A stretch of 40,802 nucleotides of DNA from Spongospora subterranea f. sp. subterranea (lineage: Eukaryota; Endomyxa: Phytomyxea; Phytomyxea; Plasmodiophorida), in the NCBI GenBank assembly GCA_049724395.1, contig JAUGWO010000066.1, forward strand, positions 1 to 40,802, in the 5' to 3' direction. The notes under the pieces were generated by a model that was given only the letters and a program-made list of their open reading frames with translations, was not told the origin of the DNA and did no database searches. Of the stretch, positions 1-9,739 are shown in pieces. The first letter of the stretch is position 1. Each line of letters opens with the position of its first letter. A program made the position numbers and the translations under genes.

Positions 1-864
1 GCAGGTGTCATCGGACGAACAGTCTGCGACGACTTCCACAATGTGTGCGGTCTTAATTAATTGCTGCACCGGTTTTACCCAAAAAGGACACCGGCCACCT
101 GAACGGTGATCCTTGGCGGTCAATCCGTGCTCTTTACAGGTTTTGCAGTGTCTTGCCTTCTTGGTTGAATGCCTAGTTTGTAGAGCTGACCGATTTACGA
201 GTTCGTCGTTCGATCGCCGCCCGCGCTTCTTGACACGTTTGGCAATCGGCGCTCGAATACTGGCAAAACCAGACGGCACCGCTTCGATAGATGATTCGAC
301 TGGCACTGGTTCTTTCGAGTCGATACATAGAGCGTTGAAGGCCATAATTGTCCGTTTGAATGCAGCGACACTGGTCTGCCCGAATTGAACGATTTCCTTG
401 GCGGCTTGCATTAAATGGCGGTAATGGAAGTTCACCTCGGGCACTGTGATTTGGGCATATGCGTCATCGTTGACAGACGGCACAACTGCCGACGTGCCTA
501 CATTGAAGATGGCGTTAGTCAGAGGCGATATGTTCGGGTTGACGCGGCAGTATGCAATTTGCCATTACGGGTGTTGATCAAGACGCCATCGGGGAGTCAG
601 ATACTTTACATCCATGGGATCGACGTTCATCGCAGAGCATACGGCAGCAATGTGTCGACATGGGATTCGACAACACGCAAAGTCAGGACACGAACATAAG
701 GGGATGACATCCATCGTCTTGATTAGGACACGGTGAGCGGTGGCCACATTGTCGGCAGAAGATACAGTGGAAACAACGTCCCATACACCTTCGTGTTCAT
801 CAATTGGAGTGCTGCAGTAGCGGAATTGCTGACCCCATAATTCAATGAAAAACGAGTTTTCGTG
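1..864 (-). mobile_element. MULE-type transposase, C-terminal part (SWIM finger plus zinc knuckle), degraded
   Basis: One minus-strand frame is open from about 864 to the window edge except for a TAA at 565-567. It first reads through a SWIM zinc finger (C-x-C-x9-C-x-H, at 652-696, around CSCPDF...PCRH), which is typical of the C-terminal half of Mutator-like transposases and mediates DNA or protein contacts. After the stop the same frame continues with a basic AT-hook-like stretch (KRVKKRGRRSND) and a Cys/His cluster (CKTCKEHG...RCPF near 90-145). The catalytic DDE core is not seen upstream; another minus-strand frame is open at 723-1025, so a frameshift near 850 is likely. I see a dead or dying MULE copy cut by the window edge. 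The single stop could also be recent. Domain call is fairly sure; boundaries are not. Confidence 0.7.
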
Positions 865-1549
865 TCAAACTCGATCATGGTGCCGTTTTCCCTTGTCGTC
901 TCTTGAAAAGGTTTTGTAAACGCAGACCAGTTACCGGTAAAGGGTGCAATTGCCAGAACGGCGTTTAAGGGTTCCGTAAGATGCGGCGCGTTTGCGGAAC
1001 AAGGGGTATCAGGGATCGGCTGCACAATCGACGCCTGTTCTGCGTCATGTGCGGGTGGAGCTTCTGGGACACAGCTGCGTCATAGACTGGTAAAGTCTCC
1101 GGGACAATCGGCAGTTTGGGACGAGATTCCGCAAGAATCCGAACATTTTATTTTTAAAGTTGATTTAACTGCGTCGTCTCGTGAGTGACCAACTGACCAA
1201 ACAGGAGCGCAACCTGACAACTAGTACAGTGCACCCTACTGGCGGACAGAATCCAGTCTGTCCGCCGGCGGACAGCAAGATTCCCGAACTCTGCGTGCAT
1301 CATTTTTAGGTGGAAAATGGAATGGTGACGTGGGCGCAGCCTCTTTTCCCAACGCCGTCAGTATTTCGATGTCCGCTTCCGGCCGGCGAAGAAAAATGGC
1401 ACCTCATGATCGTCAAACGACGCCACACTCATTTTTTGTTGAATTGAGCGCTGTTTCACCCTAACAACCTCCTCTGGGCAATCAGGATCTCCTAAAATAT
1501 CAACATTAATTAAACAGCCAAAACAGCATTGGATGCAACCGGTTGGTTT
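865..1549. other. No gene recognised
   Basis: A minus-strand frame at 723-1025 may be a frame-shifted upstream piece of the neighbouring MULE. From about 1030 to 1549 I see no convincing open frame, tRNA or terminal repeat. A TGTCCGCC/GGCGGACA inverted pair at about 1240-1272 (gcggacagaa, then tccgccggcggacagc) gives a short hairpin-like patch of unknown meaning. Confidence 0.4.
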
Positions 1550-2005
1550 TTAAGATTGACGCAAACTGTTGAAATTACGGCGCAAAAGACTCAATGTCTC
1601 GCGACTCGAAACTGTTATGGAGGCGTGTGTTGTAACCAGACTAAAGGTCTTCCCATTGTAATGCTTTGGCAGGAAGAAACTCTTCAACCAGAGTGAGCAA
1701 GCATATGACAAATTCATCGAAGGCCACAATTCCAGTTGTTGGTCATCCTCTTCATCGAGGTTGCTTTCCAGCTTCTTGATCAATTTCAATATCACGTGAT
1801 GAGGACCGATGAAGACTTCATCATGATACTTTCTTCGAGGATTTTTTGAAAATTCGTAGGGGTACCCCTCAATGAATACAACCTCTTGTTGGACTAAGCA
1901 ATTCACCGCATTGAGGATGTGAAAGGGCACAAAGTGAAAAAAAATAGGCGGAGCAGTAGGCCAATCAATATACCGTTCTTGAGTCAGTTGAATGACTTCT
2001 GTCAA
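1550..2005 (-). CDS. Exon-like open frame, unknown
   Basis: A 151-codon open minus-strand frame without an ATG at its 5' end (the first in-frame Met is around residue 97), so if real it is an internal or last exon. It has ordinary mixed composition with an acidic patch (ESNLDEEDDQQLELW). It lies just downstream of the MULE transposase at 2361-4129 on the same strand and could be a carried or C-terminal exon of that element, or a remnant of another gene. No family recognised. Confidence 0.3.
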   Translation of the reverse strand: MTEVIQLTQERYIDWPTAPPIFFHFVPFHILNAVNCLVQQEVVFIEGYPYEFSKNPRRKYHDEVFIGPHHVILKLIKKLESNLDEEDDQQLELWPSMNLSYACSLWLKSFFLPKHYNGKTFSLVTTHASITVSSRETLSLLRRNFNSLRQS

Positions 2006-2360
2006 ATCACCATGTCACTAATTAAAATCTTTTATCAAAACAGACCCGCATTTACCTTCGTCATCATCTGCTTTACGATAATAATTTCCCCAAACACAGG
2101 GATGCCTTGCCGGTCTCATCTCGTTCAACTTATTTCATTCGATTAGATCAATGATCCCGTATTCCCCATCGTCGATGTCAATCGCTGCAAAATGTCAATG
2201 ACTCAAGCGTTGAATGGACGAATGACCACTGACGTGGTTGAATTTCGTGTGAAACTGAACGTTCATTGTTCTCAACAGGAAGATTAAGCACGGTGTAATC
2301 CTCTGAACGATGCCCAACAGAACATGTGGATGCGAGAACCACCGTTGTTATCTCTGCTGT

Positions 2361-4129
2361 CTAAAAGTCGGTTGTTCCAGCAATTACAGGAAGAGTCGGC
2401 TCATCAAACAGCGGGGTAAAAACATCGCGATCGTGATAGGCTTCAACAGGTTGCTGATAATCTTGATTTTGCTCCTCAAGCGCATTATCAAACAGGCAAT
2501 TGACTGGATAGATGGCGTTGACGGCAGACTGATTTCCGGTACCTAGACATAAAAAATCAAGCGAGAAGGCAATGTATAAATAATTTGAATTACTGATAAG
2601 ATACGCTATATATGGTTCAGGGATCAGGTCCGACGACGCTATCACAGCAGGAGCGTGGTTGGGCGGTACGCTTGTACCGATATCGCATTCATGTTGAAAC
2701 CTCACAAAACTCTCAGCTTCATCTCGCAACTTGGGAACGAATACATTAAGGTTCGGATGAGCAGTGGGAAAATAATTGTTGAAGCTGCTGTTGTAAGATT
2801 CTAAAGGATTATTCGCACGGTTTACAATTAGCTCTCCTCGACTGATTTGTCGGCTAATGTTCCAGTCGTTGGGTTTGAACAAATTCACCCTAGTTTTGCG
2901 AAAATAATCAAAAAAACTTGATAATACAGATTGCTGCGTTTTGTGATATGAAGGCGATGCTTGTAGGATCGATGCAATGAACCCAAAACCCTCATTACAG
3001 ATTTGTGAATGTGGCACTACAGTTAAAACATCCAGGGCACCGGGTCGCATCATTGCGCCGATCAATTGATTGTCCAGACCCAAGTTAACTAGTTTTCTTT
3101 TATTAGCCTGTTTGAAATGAAACAGACAACCCGTTACTGAGGGCAACCCAGGAAATGCACCTGTAGTGATTTTTCAATCTTAAGCCTAGACATGATGGCA
3201 CATGTGGACACAACCTTTGATTGCGTTTACTAACGCCATTTCGAAGTCGCAACACACGCTAGCAGGTGATATTGTGCCGACTCGTAGAATCATGACCCCA
3301 AGTGCAAAACTATAAAGGGGTTTGAATTTGCTAGTCATCAGTATATAGAAGGCTGGAATATAGGAATCATAATCCGTATCTTTCACCATAATGATCAGTA
3401 ACTGCGAAAACGGTTTCGGTACCATCCGATATGTTGCATCAATAAACAAAAGACTTCGCGACACCTTAGTAGTTTGTAAAGTGCTGGATGATCCCATCCA
3501 CAGACTCTATGGAGTGTGGTTTTCTCCAAAAACGGGCTTGAGAACCCTAAAAATGAATTGAGACGGTCAGTCGTCAGAGAAAGTTCAGGCTCCTCGATGG
3601 ATCGAAAGTTGTCAGCAGAGCGCCCACCGGTCCTTGTAAATTGATTGGACTCTGTTGATAACTGCAGACTTTGTCATAATTTGCACTTGATTATTTGGAT
3701 AACTTGCTGAGATTAGCCTGTTGGATTCTGTCCAGATTTATTGAGCTGGTTTGGAGCGATCCTCAACAGCGAGACGATCGACGATTTGCTTCATCTGTTG
3801 AGACCCACAACCATATAAGCCATCTGACGATATACATAAGCCACACTCATTACTTCGCCCCTTCCGTCTAAAAGCCCATCAACGGCCGCATATTCGCCCA
3901 GACTTTGGCACGTGTGAGGGATCAGCTCAACTGTAACGCCGGCAGCAGAAGTTTCTGCAGTGCCCCGACAAGAAGTCGGTCGTAATTTGCTTGCTCTATA
4001 ATGTAAACAGCGATAATGAACGCTTCCATCTTCAAGTGAACGATGGAAAATGAAATTTCTCGAGTTGAAAAAAATGCCGTTGCTGTTCGGTGCTGGTGCT
4101 GGATTCATTTTAGAAGCTGGTGTATCCAT
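2361..4129 (-). mobile_element. MULE transposase with FLYWCH-like N-terminal finger, DDE core and short introns
   Basis: A real ATG at 4129 opens a FLYWCH/MULE-type finger (YRCLHYRASKLRPTSCRG... then HTC), the DNA-binding module of many eukaryotic Mutator-like elements. The core follows at 3497 downward: first Asp in FIDATYRMVPKPF, second Asp in CCDFEMALVNAI. An intron at 3214-3161 (54 bp, GTTGTG...CTACAG) joins AIKG to AFPGLPSVTGCLFHFKQA, the family's usual block after the second Asp. The Glu lies in RANNPLESYNSSFNN, the normal DDE glutamate site. All three catalytic positions are therefore readable. The segment 3498-3790 must hold one or more further introns that I did not resolve. It could be a nearly whole transposase or a domesticated one; terminal repeats were not found. 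Residue-level match to MULEs is strong. Confidence 0.8.
3161..3214 (-). other. 54-bp intron inside the MULE transposase
   Basis: Minus-strand donor GTTGTG after AAAG, acceptor CTACAG before GTGCATTTCC. Splicing restores the conserved run from NAIKG into AFPGLPS. Without splicing the frame ends at once. The size matches host introns in this window. Confidence 0.7.
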
Positions 4130-4150
4130 GGATGACTGTGTGTCAGTGCG

Positions 4151-4220
4151 GGTTCAAAAAGGTTCAGTGTTAAAAAAGGTTCAGTGTTAAAAAAGGTTCA
4201 GGGTTCAAAAAGGTTCAAAA
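4151..4220. repeat. Short tandem repeat, units ggttcagtgttaaaaaa and variants
   Basis: About four to five imperfect 13-17 bp units (ggttcaaaaa, ggttcagtgttaaaaaa twice, ggttcagggttcaaaaa) lie directly upstream of the ATG of the MULE transposase gene that runs away from it. They may be subterminal repeats of that element or simple satellite growth. Position next to the transposase start is what makes them notable. Confidence 0.7.
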
Positions 4221-4545
4221 TTGAGTCTATCCCATGAAAACGATGAGCGGATCACAGTCGAATCACTGCCGTTTGCAGAGCACGACTAAAGCACGTCACC
4301 CGATATCCAGTATAATGGTCACACTCACATCATGTATCAAGGAGGTTGCGCACGACATTCGAACTTGGTGCGACACCGCCTGAATAAAGCAGAATAAACA
4401 GAGCAGGATGTGGCCAGTTGAAATTCTCGAACTTCTTCTAAATTTTTTACACGCTGTCGCACCAAGTTCGGATATCATGGGCGAAGACTTCATATATGAT
4501 GTGTCAATTGTGCCCGGTGATACTTTAATATCGGGTACGCCTCTG

Positions 4546-4902
4546 CTAACTGTGCCATTGATTACCGATTCGATCATCGCACAGGCATGGATTAAATTTT
4601 AACAAGATGTCCATTCTGTCTTTCCGAGAGATCTTCGCCACAAATGGCCGATACTTCCCATATTCGCCATCTTGTTTGAACAGTCGCCCAGGCCTAATAT
4701 TCTCCTGTCGCTCAGGTTCTGTAGGACGGAACCATCGCTGCTGCAACGGCTTGAACTTTTGAGCGCCTGTAATCGCTCCAGATACACACGAGCTTTGATG
4801 ATCCAGACACTGCAATGCTTTTACTACGTACGTTGCCTGCAGACTATCCACATTCACGGACGAGCTTGTGCTTGAAGTTTTTACGAAACTCGGCAAAGCC
4901 AT
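4546..4902 (-). CDS. Hypothetical protein or exon, 118 codons
   Basis: ATG at 4902 and an uninterrupted frame with varied, protein-like composition: Ser/Thr-rich start, then AITGAQKFKPLQQRWFRPTE and a basic C-terminal part (KISRKDRMDILLKF). I do not recognise a family. A second same-strand frame continues downstream at 4577-4296, so an intron near 4560 is possible. It follows other minus-strand exon-like frames (5340-4986 and 6222-5340) and may belong to one longer gene with them, possibly a transposon gene. Confidence 0.4.
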   Translation of the reverse strand: MALPSFVKTSSTSSSVNVDSLQATYVVKALQCLDHQSSCVSGAITGAQKFKPLQQRWFRPTEPERQENIRPGRLFKQDGEYGKYRPFVAKISRKDRMDILLKFNPCLCDDRIGNQWHS

Positions 4903-4985
4903 TCCCGCAAACTAGAGTAAATATTTGGTATAAAGGTAGATCGTCATGCATACACCAGCTGACAGCGATGAATTGAGTATAGCAT

Positions 4986-5338
4986 CTAATGACTCGCTGT
5001 GGAAATTGCATCATCCACGTCAATATCTTGGGTGATGTTAAGTACTTTTCGAACGCGCGCCGCGAGCGATTTTACAACTGCATCGTTTTCAACTGCATAA
5101 GTGGGGTATTCATCCGCTTTTTCGATGTTGCCGGTCTTTGATTCGGACGCAGCCAAATATGATGACTGTGGCAAGTTGCCGAACTCCAATGCGAATGTAG
5201 AGATGCTCGTTTCATGAACATGAAAGCCTTCGAGAAGACAACGCATATATTGCGTTGTCTCGTTGACAACTGGGCAATTCAGTTCGAACAACCGATGCGC
5301 CGGTAATGCAGTTCTCTGACCAATCCTTACGCCTGGTC
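4986..5338 (-). CDS. Exon-like open frame, unknown
   Basis: A minus-strand frame open from just after a TGA near 5339 to a stop at 4986. It reads LPAHRLFELNCPVVNETTQY, then a hydrophobic/aromatic stretch and a charged helix-like end (VVKSLAARVRKVLNITQDID). No ATG start is present near the 5' side, so it would be an internal or last exon. Family unknown. It overlaps the end of the next upstream frame in another phase, as expected if a short intron separates them. Confidence 0.35.
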
Positions 5339-5339
5339 A

Positions 5340-6222
5340 ATCGGATGTCCTTACAGGTTAAATCTTTTGAGCCTGATTGGACTGAGCCTTCCAGAGTCAA
5401 GGAAATCTCGAATCCCTGACACAGATAACCCTTGGCATTTCGCTCACCTATAGCTAAAGAAGAGCGGAACGCTGCATCGATGAACTCTTCGGATTTGTCC
5501 TGGAGTTGGACAAAATCGCGTTCAGTGAACTCGAGATTACACTGGCGAATCACGCTGAAAATGTGTTCACAGGCTTCTTCTGTGCCACGGCGCTGAGGGA
5601 TAACATTGGATCTATCAAAAACGAATATCGATCCGATGACATGATGGGCCAGATTCCGCAATGTCGTCATGTGAAGCACGCGAATGAAAAATATGGTGAG
5701 CACTATGGCGCGGCGTTGGTGTGTGTCGGCAGATTGACACGACATTGTGGTCATCACTGTAAACGGACTGATTGAAGAGCCAGAATCTTTAACCTTACGT
5801 GCGGTAGTGCTTGAGCACAAATCAAGAACAAGGGAGTCCGATTCAATATCGGATACATGGACAAGCTCACGTTCGACACCTGCAGAACATCCATCGTGGC
5901 TTAGTGGTCTAGTGGCATGATTTCCCGTTTGGGTCGGGAAGGTCCCGGTTTCGATTACCGGCTGAGCCCATTTTTCCTCTTTTTGAGGAATTTGAAAGGA
6001 CGCGATGGATACTGACAGGTTGGCAACGTTTTGCCAAAAACTAGCCTTTCGATAGTGGGGCAATTGTTCTGCTATAAGCGCATCTAAACTCTTTCTCCCA
6101 AAAAAATCTTGTCGAATCTGAATTGCTCTCAAAAGCAACCTAGAATTCATTAAACCATTCCCCGGTTCCTCTGTAACCTTCTTAATCTCAAAACTCGCAA
6201 TCTGATTTGGCCACAGCGCCAT
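5340..6222 (-). CDS. Long minus-strand open frame, possible transposase-like gene, crossed by a tRNA on the other strand
   Basis: ATG at 6222 starts MALWPNQIASFEIKKVTEEP and the frame stays open to 5212. The 3' half contains GTEEACEHIFSVIRQCNLEF, which resembles the Glu-His-x-Phe...Arg block near the end of some large fungal transposases; that is a weak, memory-based comparison. A plausible donor (GCTATAG|GTGAGCG) lies near 5454. The tRNA-Pro gene at 5898-5969 is embedded antisense in the frame, so the middle may be non-coding or intronic. An open stretch this long is unlikely by chance, but its function is unknown. Confidence 0.35.
5898..5969 (+). tRNA. tRNA-Pro (anticodon TGG)
   Basis: A 72-nt cloverleaf folds by eye: acceptor GGCTTAG/CTGAGCC (one G-T pair), D arm GTCT-AGTGGCA-TGAT, anticodon stem TCCCG/CGGGA around loop TTTGGGT (anticodon TGG), T stem CCGGT/ACCGG around TTCGATT, discriminator C. 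The sequence follows the common eukaryotic tRNA-Pro pattern. A run of five T begins two bases downstream, a normal RNA polymerase III stop. No intron. It charges proline for CCN codons by wobble. It stands alone among transposon-like frames and may mark an insertion-tolerant spot. Confidence 0.93.
5971..5975 (+). terminator. Pol III T-run after tRNA-Pro
   Basis: Five consecutive T immediately after the tRNA 3' end (cca then tttttcc), the usual RNA polymerase III termination signal; a second T5 run follows at about 5979-5983. Confidence 0.8.
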
Positions 6223-6679
6223 CACGCCCAACGTTTTCTATCGTCAATACAGATCTGATCAGTGCCGTTTCTCTCCCATCGAATGTTCCACTCTGTTCAT
6301 ACCTGCCGCGTTTCAGTTTAACAAACCAACCACGTCGATCAACATTCATGAAGAACGGCACCATTGTGTCTAGTTCAGGAGGCTGAATTTGAAATCAGAT
6401 TGAGAGAAGCAGAAAGTTGGTCATTTGTTCACAGAAACGGTTTTCTTTTGAAGCTCTCTGTTAATTTAAGAGGTTGGTCCTGGCAAATCATCATCACCGT
6501 CGGTTGATATCGACAACGCGAAGTGTCGCCATGATCATAAGTTGCAAGGTCCACTGATGTTCATGCGGATATTGTCGATAAATGTCATCCGTTCCGAGAG
6601 GTGCTGCGAGGAAAGAATATCGGGGGCCATTGGCTGGTGATGTCAACTATTGAATGATCAATTGCAGTCACGCTGGTTA

Positions 6680-7035
6680 TCAAAGCAAATCGCTTGGTTT
6701 TGATCTCATCTTTTCAAATTTTGCTTTCTTTATTGAAATCAAACGGTACTTACTACCTTGGAATGAAATTGTGGCGACCAGGAACGGTCTTTGATAACCT
6801 GTGGGCTGTGTTAAATTGATAGAGAGAAGCACTTTGGCTGACGAAGTAGAATGATTGGACAATTGTGATCTGAAATTTCTCCCTTCGGAGGTGACAACGA
6901 TTTGAGTAGGTCAAGAATATGGCGATTTCAATCTCACCTGACCAAGTCACCCACCATCGCGTTTGATTTAGCCAAAAACGAGCAGAAATTGTAATCGAGC
7001 GCAAACTTGTCGAGGATCGTTTTGTCAACATGCGA
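6680..7035 (-). CDS. Two exon-like frames joined by a 68-bp intron, unknown
   Basis: Reading the minus strand from 7035, a frame gives SHVDKTILDKFALDYNFCSF then LAKSNAMVGDLV up to 6938. A donor GTGAGATTG follows and an acceptor TTTCAG ends at 6870 (intron 6937-6870). The next exon continues in phase with QLSNHSTSSAKVLLSINLTQ and ends at 6680, or splices again at CAAG|GTAGTAAG (6757). The clean phase match argues for real coding. No ATG is seen, so this is internal to a gene. No family recognised. Confidence 0.4.
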
Positions 7036-7060
7036 TCATTGATTCGGAAACACATCACGA

Positions 7061-8572
7061 CTCGTCGAAACCATTTAAGGTCTTGGTTGGCGAAAACGTC
7101 ACAATATGCTGCTGAGCAAGCAGCGACCAACTCTATGATGTTCAACAGGTTCTTCCAAACCTACGATGTAGTGGATGTGATGCCACATCAGCTTCGAATT
7201 GCAGAAACAAAATATAGCCATGAATGAAAAAGTCATTCTGTTCTACATCAGTCAAATCAGAAACCTTCAGGACGCGAAATGAATTGGTCGTCAACTGGAA
7301 AACAATATGAACGGTAATTGACAAAGGTTCGAACCCTGGTGTCATGAGCTAGTAAAAGGGGTAGCTAATCTGATAATGTATGGACATTTGGAATGATGTG
7401 TAAAATTGTACTGACATTTTAATATTCCCACCGAGGAGTCCAGTTTGTCGAATGGCGTGATATGATTGGCGCAATCATGGGGGTCATGATGGAACCCCCA
7501 CATCTCTTGAATCCTGGCCTCGCGTGAAATCTGATGGTTTGCAATTCTATTGTTATTTTTTCAAACCATGGTGTCAAATTCTTGCCGACAGAGAGTTTCT
7601 CAATTTTTGTCAAGAGGGGCCACCCATGTCAGTTGAATGACGTGAAATAAATCACCAGGGGGATGGGAATCAATTCGTGGTCTTTGTCCATGTTTTCCTC
7701 GGTCAATCTTGACCAGAACAACAGACCGAAAACTCCTGGACTGATTGTAACCATCGAGATGTAAGCCAATAATCTTTGACAATGACAAACATCGTGACGA
7801 ATCTAGGGATTCAGTCCGAAACACTGTCAACAATTCGGTGCAAAATGTGGTCTCGAAACTTCAGGTGATTAATGTTGATTTTCGTCTTGATGCGAGTTGC
7901 CCCATGTTTATCCACTTTTTTACCAGATGAATCGTCCCGAATTCATTCAGCCGCATCATCAGAGATATTTTTTGGCAACGGCATTGAATGACAAAGTAAA
8001 GGAATAAAATGCGGGAAAGTGATGATTGTCGACCTTCTCCTTATCTATAGTATCAATGAGCACCTCCTAGGTTGTTTCTTATTTAGCAAATCATCAAATA
8101 GATGTTCGAATCTGCATATCTTATCCCAGCTGATTGTCGGATCACCCTGGATGGCAATGTGAGTCGTTGTGAGGACCTCAGCACCTGACTCAAAACAAAA
8201 TGTCCATTGTACCACCAAAGCTGGTTCAGCTTCAGCTTTATGGCTTTCATCAAGTCAGCGAATAGTTTCTGCTCAAAAAGTATTGAAGTTTTATTGACCT
8301 TGGCAGGCAACATCGTGCCGCTGTTCGGGCAAACAAAAAAAATCAGCTTTTGGATGGATCTAGCAGGCTCCAATTATCTGGAGCGTTGACATGAACATTG
8401 GAAGGAACGTCGATTGCATTTCAGGTCCTTTTTACATCTGTACTGGCATTCTGATTGCTAACGAGAGCGGTAAGCGATGTGCGAAAAAATAAAAACGGCA
8501 ACAATGTTTATAGGATAAGTGAAAGAGATTGGAATAATTATCGAAATGTCGTGAGCAATCGCGCAGGGAATA
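7061..8572. other. No gene assigned; scattered minus-strand open frames
   Basis: Short minus-strand frames occur at 7142-7345, 7419-7613, 7600-7833 and 8083-8373. Between about 7800 and 7640 an alternative frame reads a hydrophobic stretch (SMVTISPGVFGLLFWSRLTE) that looks membrane-like. None has an ATG plus clear continuation, and I could not link them by splice sites. They may be exons of the unknown gene continuing at 7035, or decayed element sequence. Confidence 0.3.
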
Positions 8573-9694
8573 TCATTCTGGGGCGGCTTCGGCCGATGGA
8601 TGATGCTTCAAGAGATGATTATCGCGGGTCTTCTTCGTGCTGAACTTATTACTGCAGAGATGGCAGCACACCTGGTTGTGCAACTTCTTGTGGCTTTTCA
8701 GTGCCTTCCTGGCAATGGCGAGTTCACAGACCGGGCAGTTGACAATCTCGTCCCAATCTATCTCCCGTTTCGCCTCGACCTTCGGCTTGATTTCGGGCTC
8801 CTCTGGCGCCACCGTCTTCTTGCTCTTCTTCGGCTTCGGCTCATCAACTGTAGCCGCTTCAGGTTCCTCGTCAATCACAGCTGCTCTGGGAGATTCTACT
8901 GTTTCTGGCAATTCTACTGCTTTCGGCACCTCTACCTCATCTGGCTTGACAGCTTCGTTTTCAGCGTTTTTTGACAATTCGGAATCGTTTTTCTTCGACT
9001 TCTTCTTCTTCGGCTTTAAGGCCTGGGACTCCTTCACATTTCCAGAAGTCTGCTCTGTTCCTTCATCAATTTTCTTTGACCTTTTATGCGACTTTTTTGG
9101 CTCTGGCGCAACCTCTTTCGTCAAAGTCTGATGGGCAACAATCGTTGGCACCACCGGTTCATCCACTGTTTTATCGATCGCCAAGTTAGCGGTGGCCACC
9201 TCACCACAGAAGGGTTGTTCAGCGGGTGTCGAAGGGATGATTACAGATACAGGGGATCCGCCGGCGGCAACATGAACCGGTTGCTCGACTGGTTCTTTGG
9301 CCGTTGGCGAAGACGAAAAACCGAACGGTTCCTCATCGGCGCACACAACGAACACGCGATCACGATCTTCGAAAACATCAGCAATTGTGTCATCGGCGTC
9401 GATATCAAATCCGTCGGCGCACTGCAGACGGCAGTGTTCAAACCCCGGCTGATCATCGCTGTAGAGTTTGACGAATTTTAGTGCGATCCGTTTGAGCAAG
9501 TCCCCAACAGAGTCGGAGGGACGTGCCAACTGCATGAACTTGCGCTGTCGGCAATGGACAAACAGCCGCATATAGGATCGATCTGTCGCCATGTGATTTG
9601 GATGTGTCTCGCGGGTTCCGACGTCGGTCGTTGCGCCCAGTTCCGGGATTGGCCACGCGAAGTCTGGGAGCGGCGTGACCTTCTCGGTCAACAT
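8573..9694 (-). CDS. Ubiquitin-like N-terminus, lysine/glutamate-rich linker, two C-terminal C2H2 zinc fingers
   Basis: A 373-codon frame from an ATG at 9694; a second ATG at 9592 (MATDRSYMRLFVHC) sits right before the first domain and may be the true start. Residues about 42-115 look like a ubiquitin/PB1-like beta-grasp fold (RLFVHCRQRKFMQLARPSDS, ending in an acidic turn and VFVVCADEE). Residues about 190-315 are low complexity, rich in Lys, Glu and Pro with many KKSKK-type runs, likely nuclear. Two fingers close the protein: C320-x2-C323-x11-H335-x3-H339 and C344-x2-C347-x12-H360-x3-H364. Role unknown; nuclear RNA or DNA binding is an inference. Further 5' exons may exist up to 10115. Confidence 0.75.
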   Translation of the reverse strand: MLTEKVTPLPDFAWPIPELGATTDVGTRETHPNHMATDRSYMRLFVHCRQRKFMQLARPSDSVGDLLKRIALKFVKLYSDDQPGFEHCRLQCADGFDIDADDTIADVFEDRDRVFVVCADEEPFGFSSSPTAKEPVEQPVHVAAGGSPVSVIIPSTPAEQPFCGEVATANLAIDKTVDEPVVPTIVAHQTLTKEVAPEPKKSHKRSKKIDEGTEQTSGNVKESQALKPKKKKSKKNDSELSKNAENEAVKPDEVEVPKAVELPETVESPRAAVIDEEPEAATVDEPKPKKSKKTVAPEEPEIKPKVEAKREIDWDEIVNCPVCELAIARKALKSHKKLHNQVCCHLCSNKFSTKKTRDNHLLKHHPSAEAAPE

Positions 9695-9739
9695 GAAAAG
9701 TCCGCGACGGACTTGTTTTACCTGTGTCCGGCCTCTTGA

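Noticed and set aside
113-388. Plus-strand open frame of 91 codons at the left edge
   Set aside because: It is the shadow of the minus-strand MULE C-terminus, which has recognisable zinc motifs in the opposite frame.
8600-9131. Plus-strand frames rich in Ser, Phe and Leu
   Set aside because: They mirror the lysine/glutamate-rich linker of the minus-strand ubiquitin-like/C2H2 gene.
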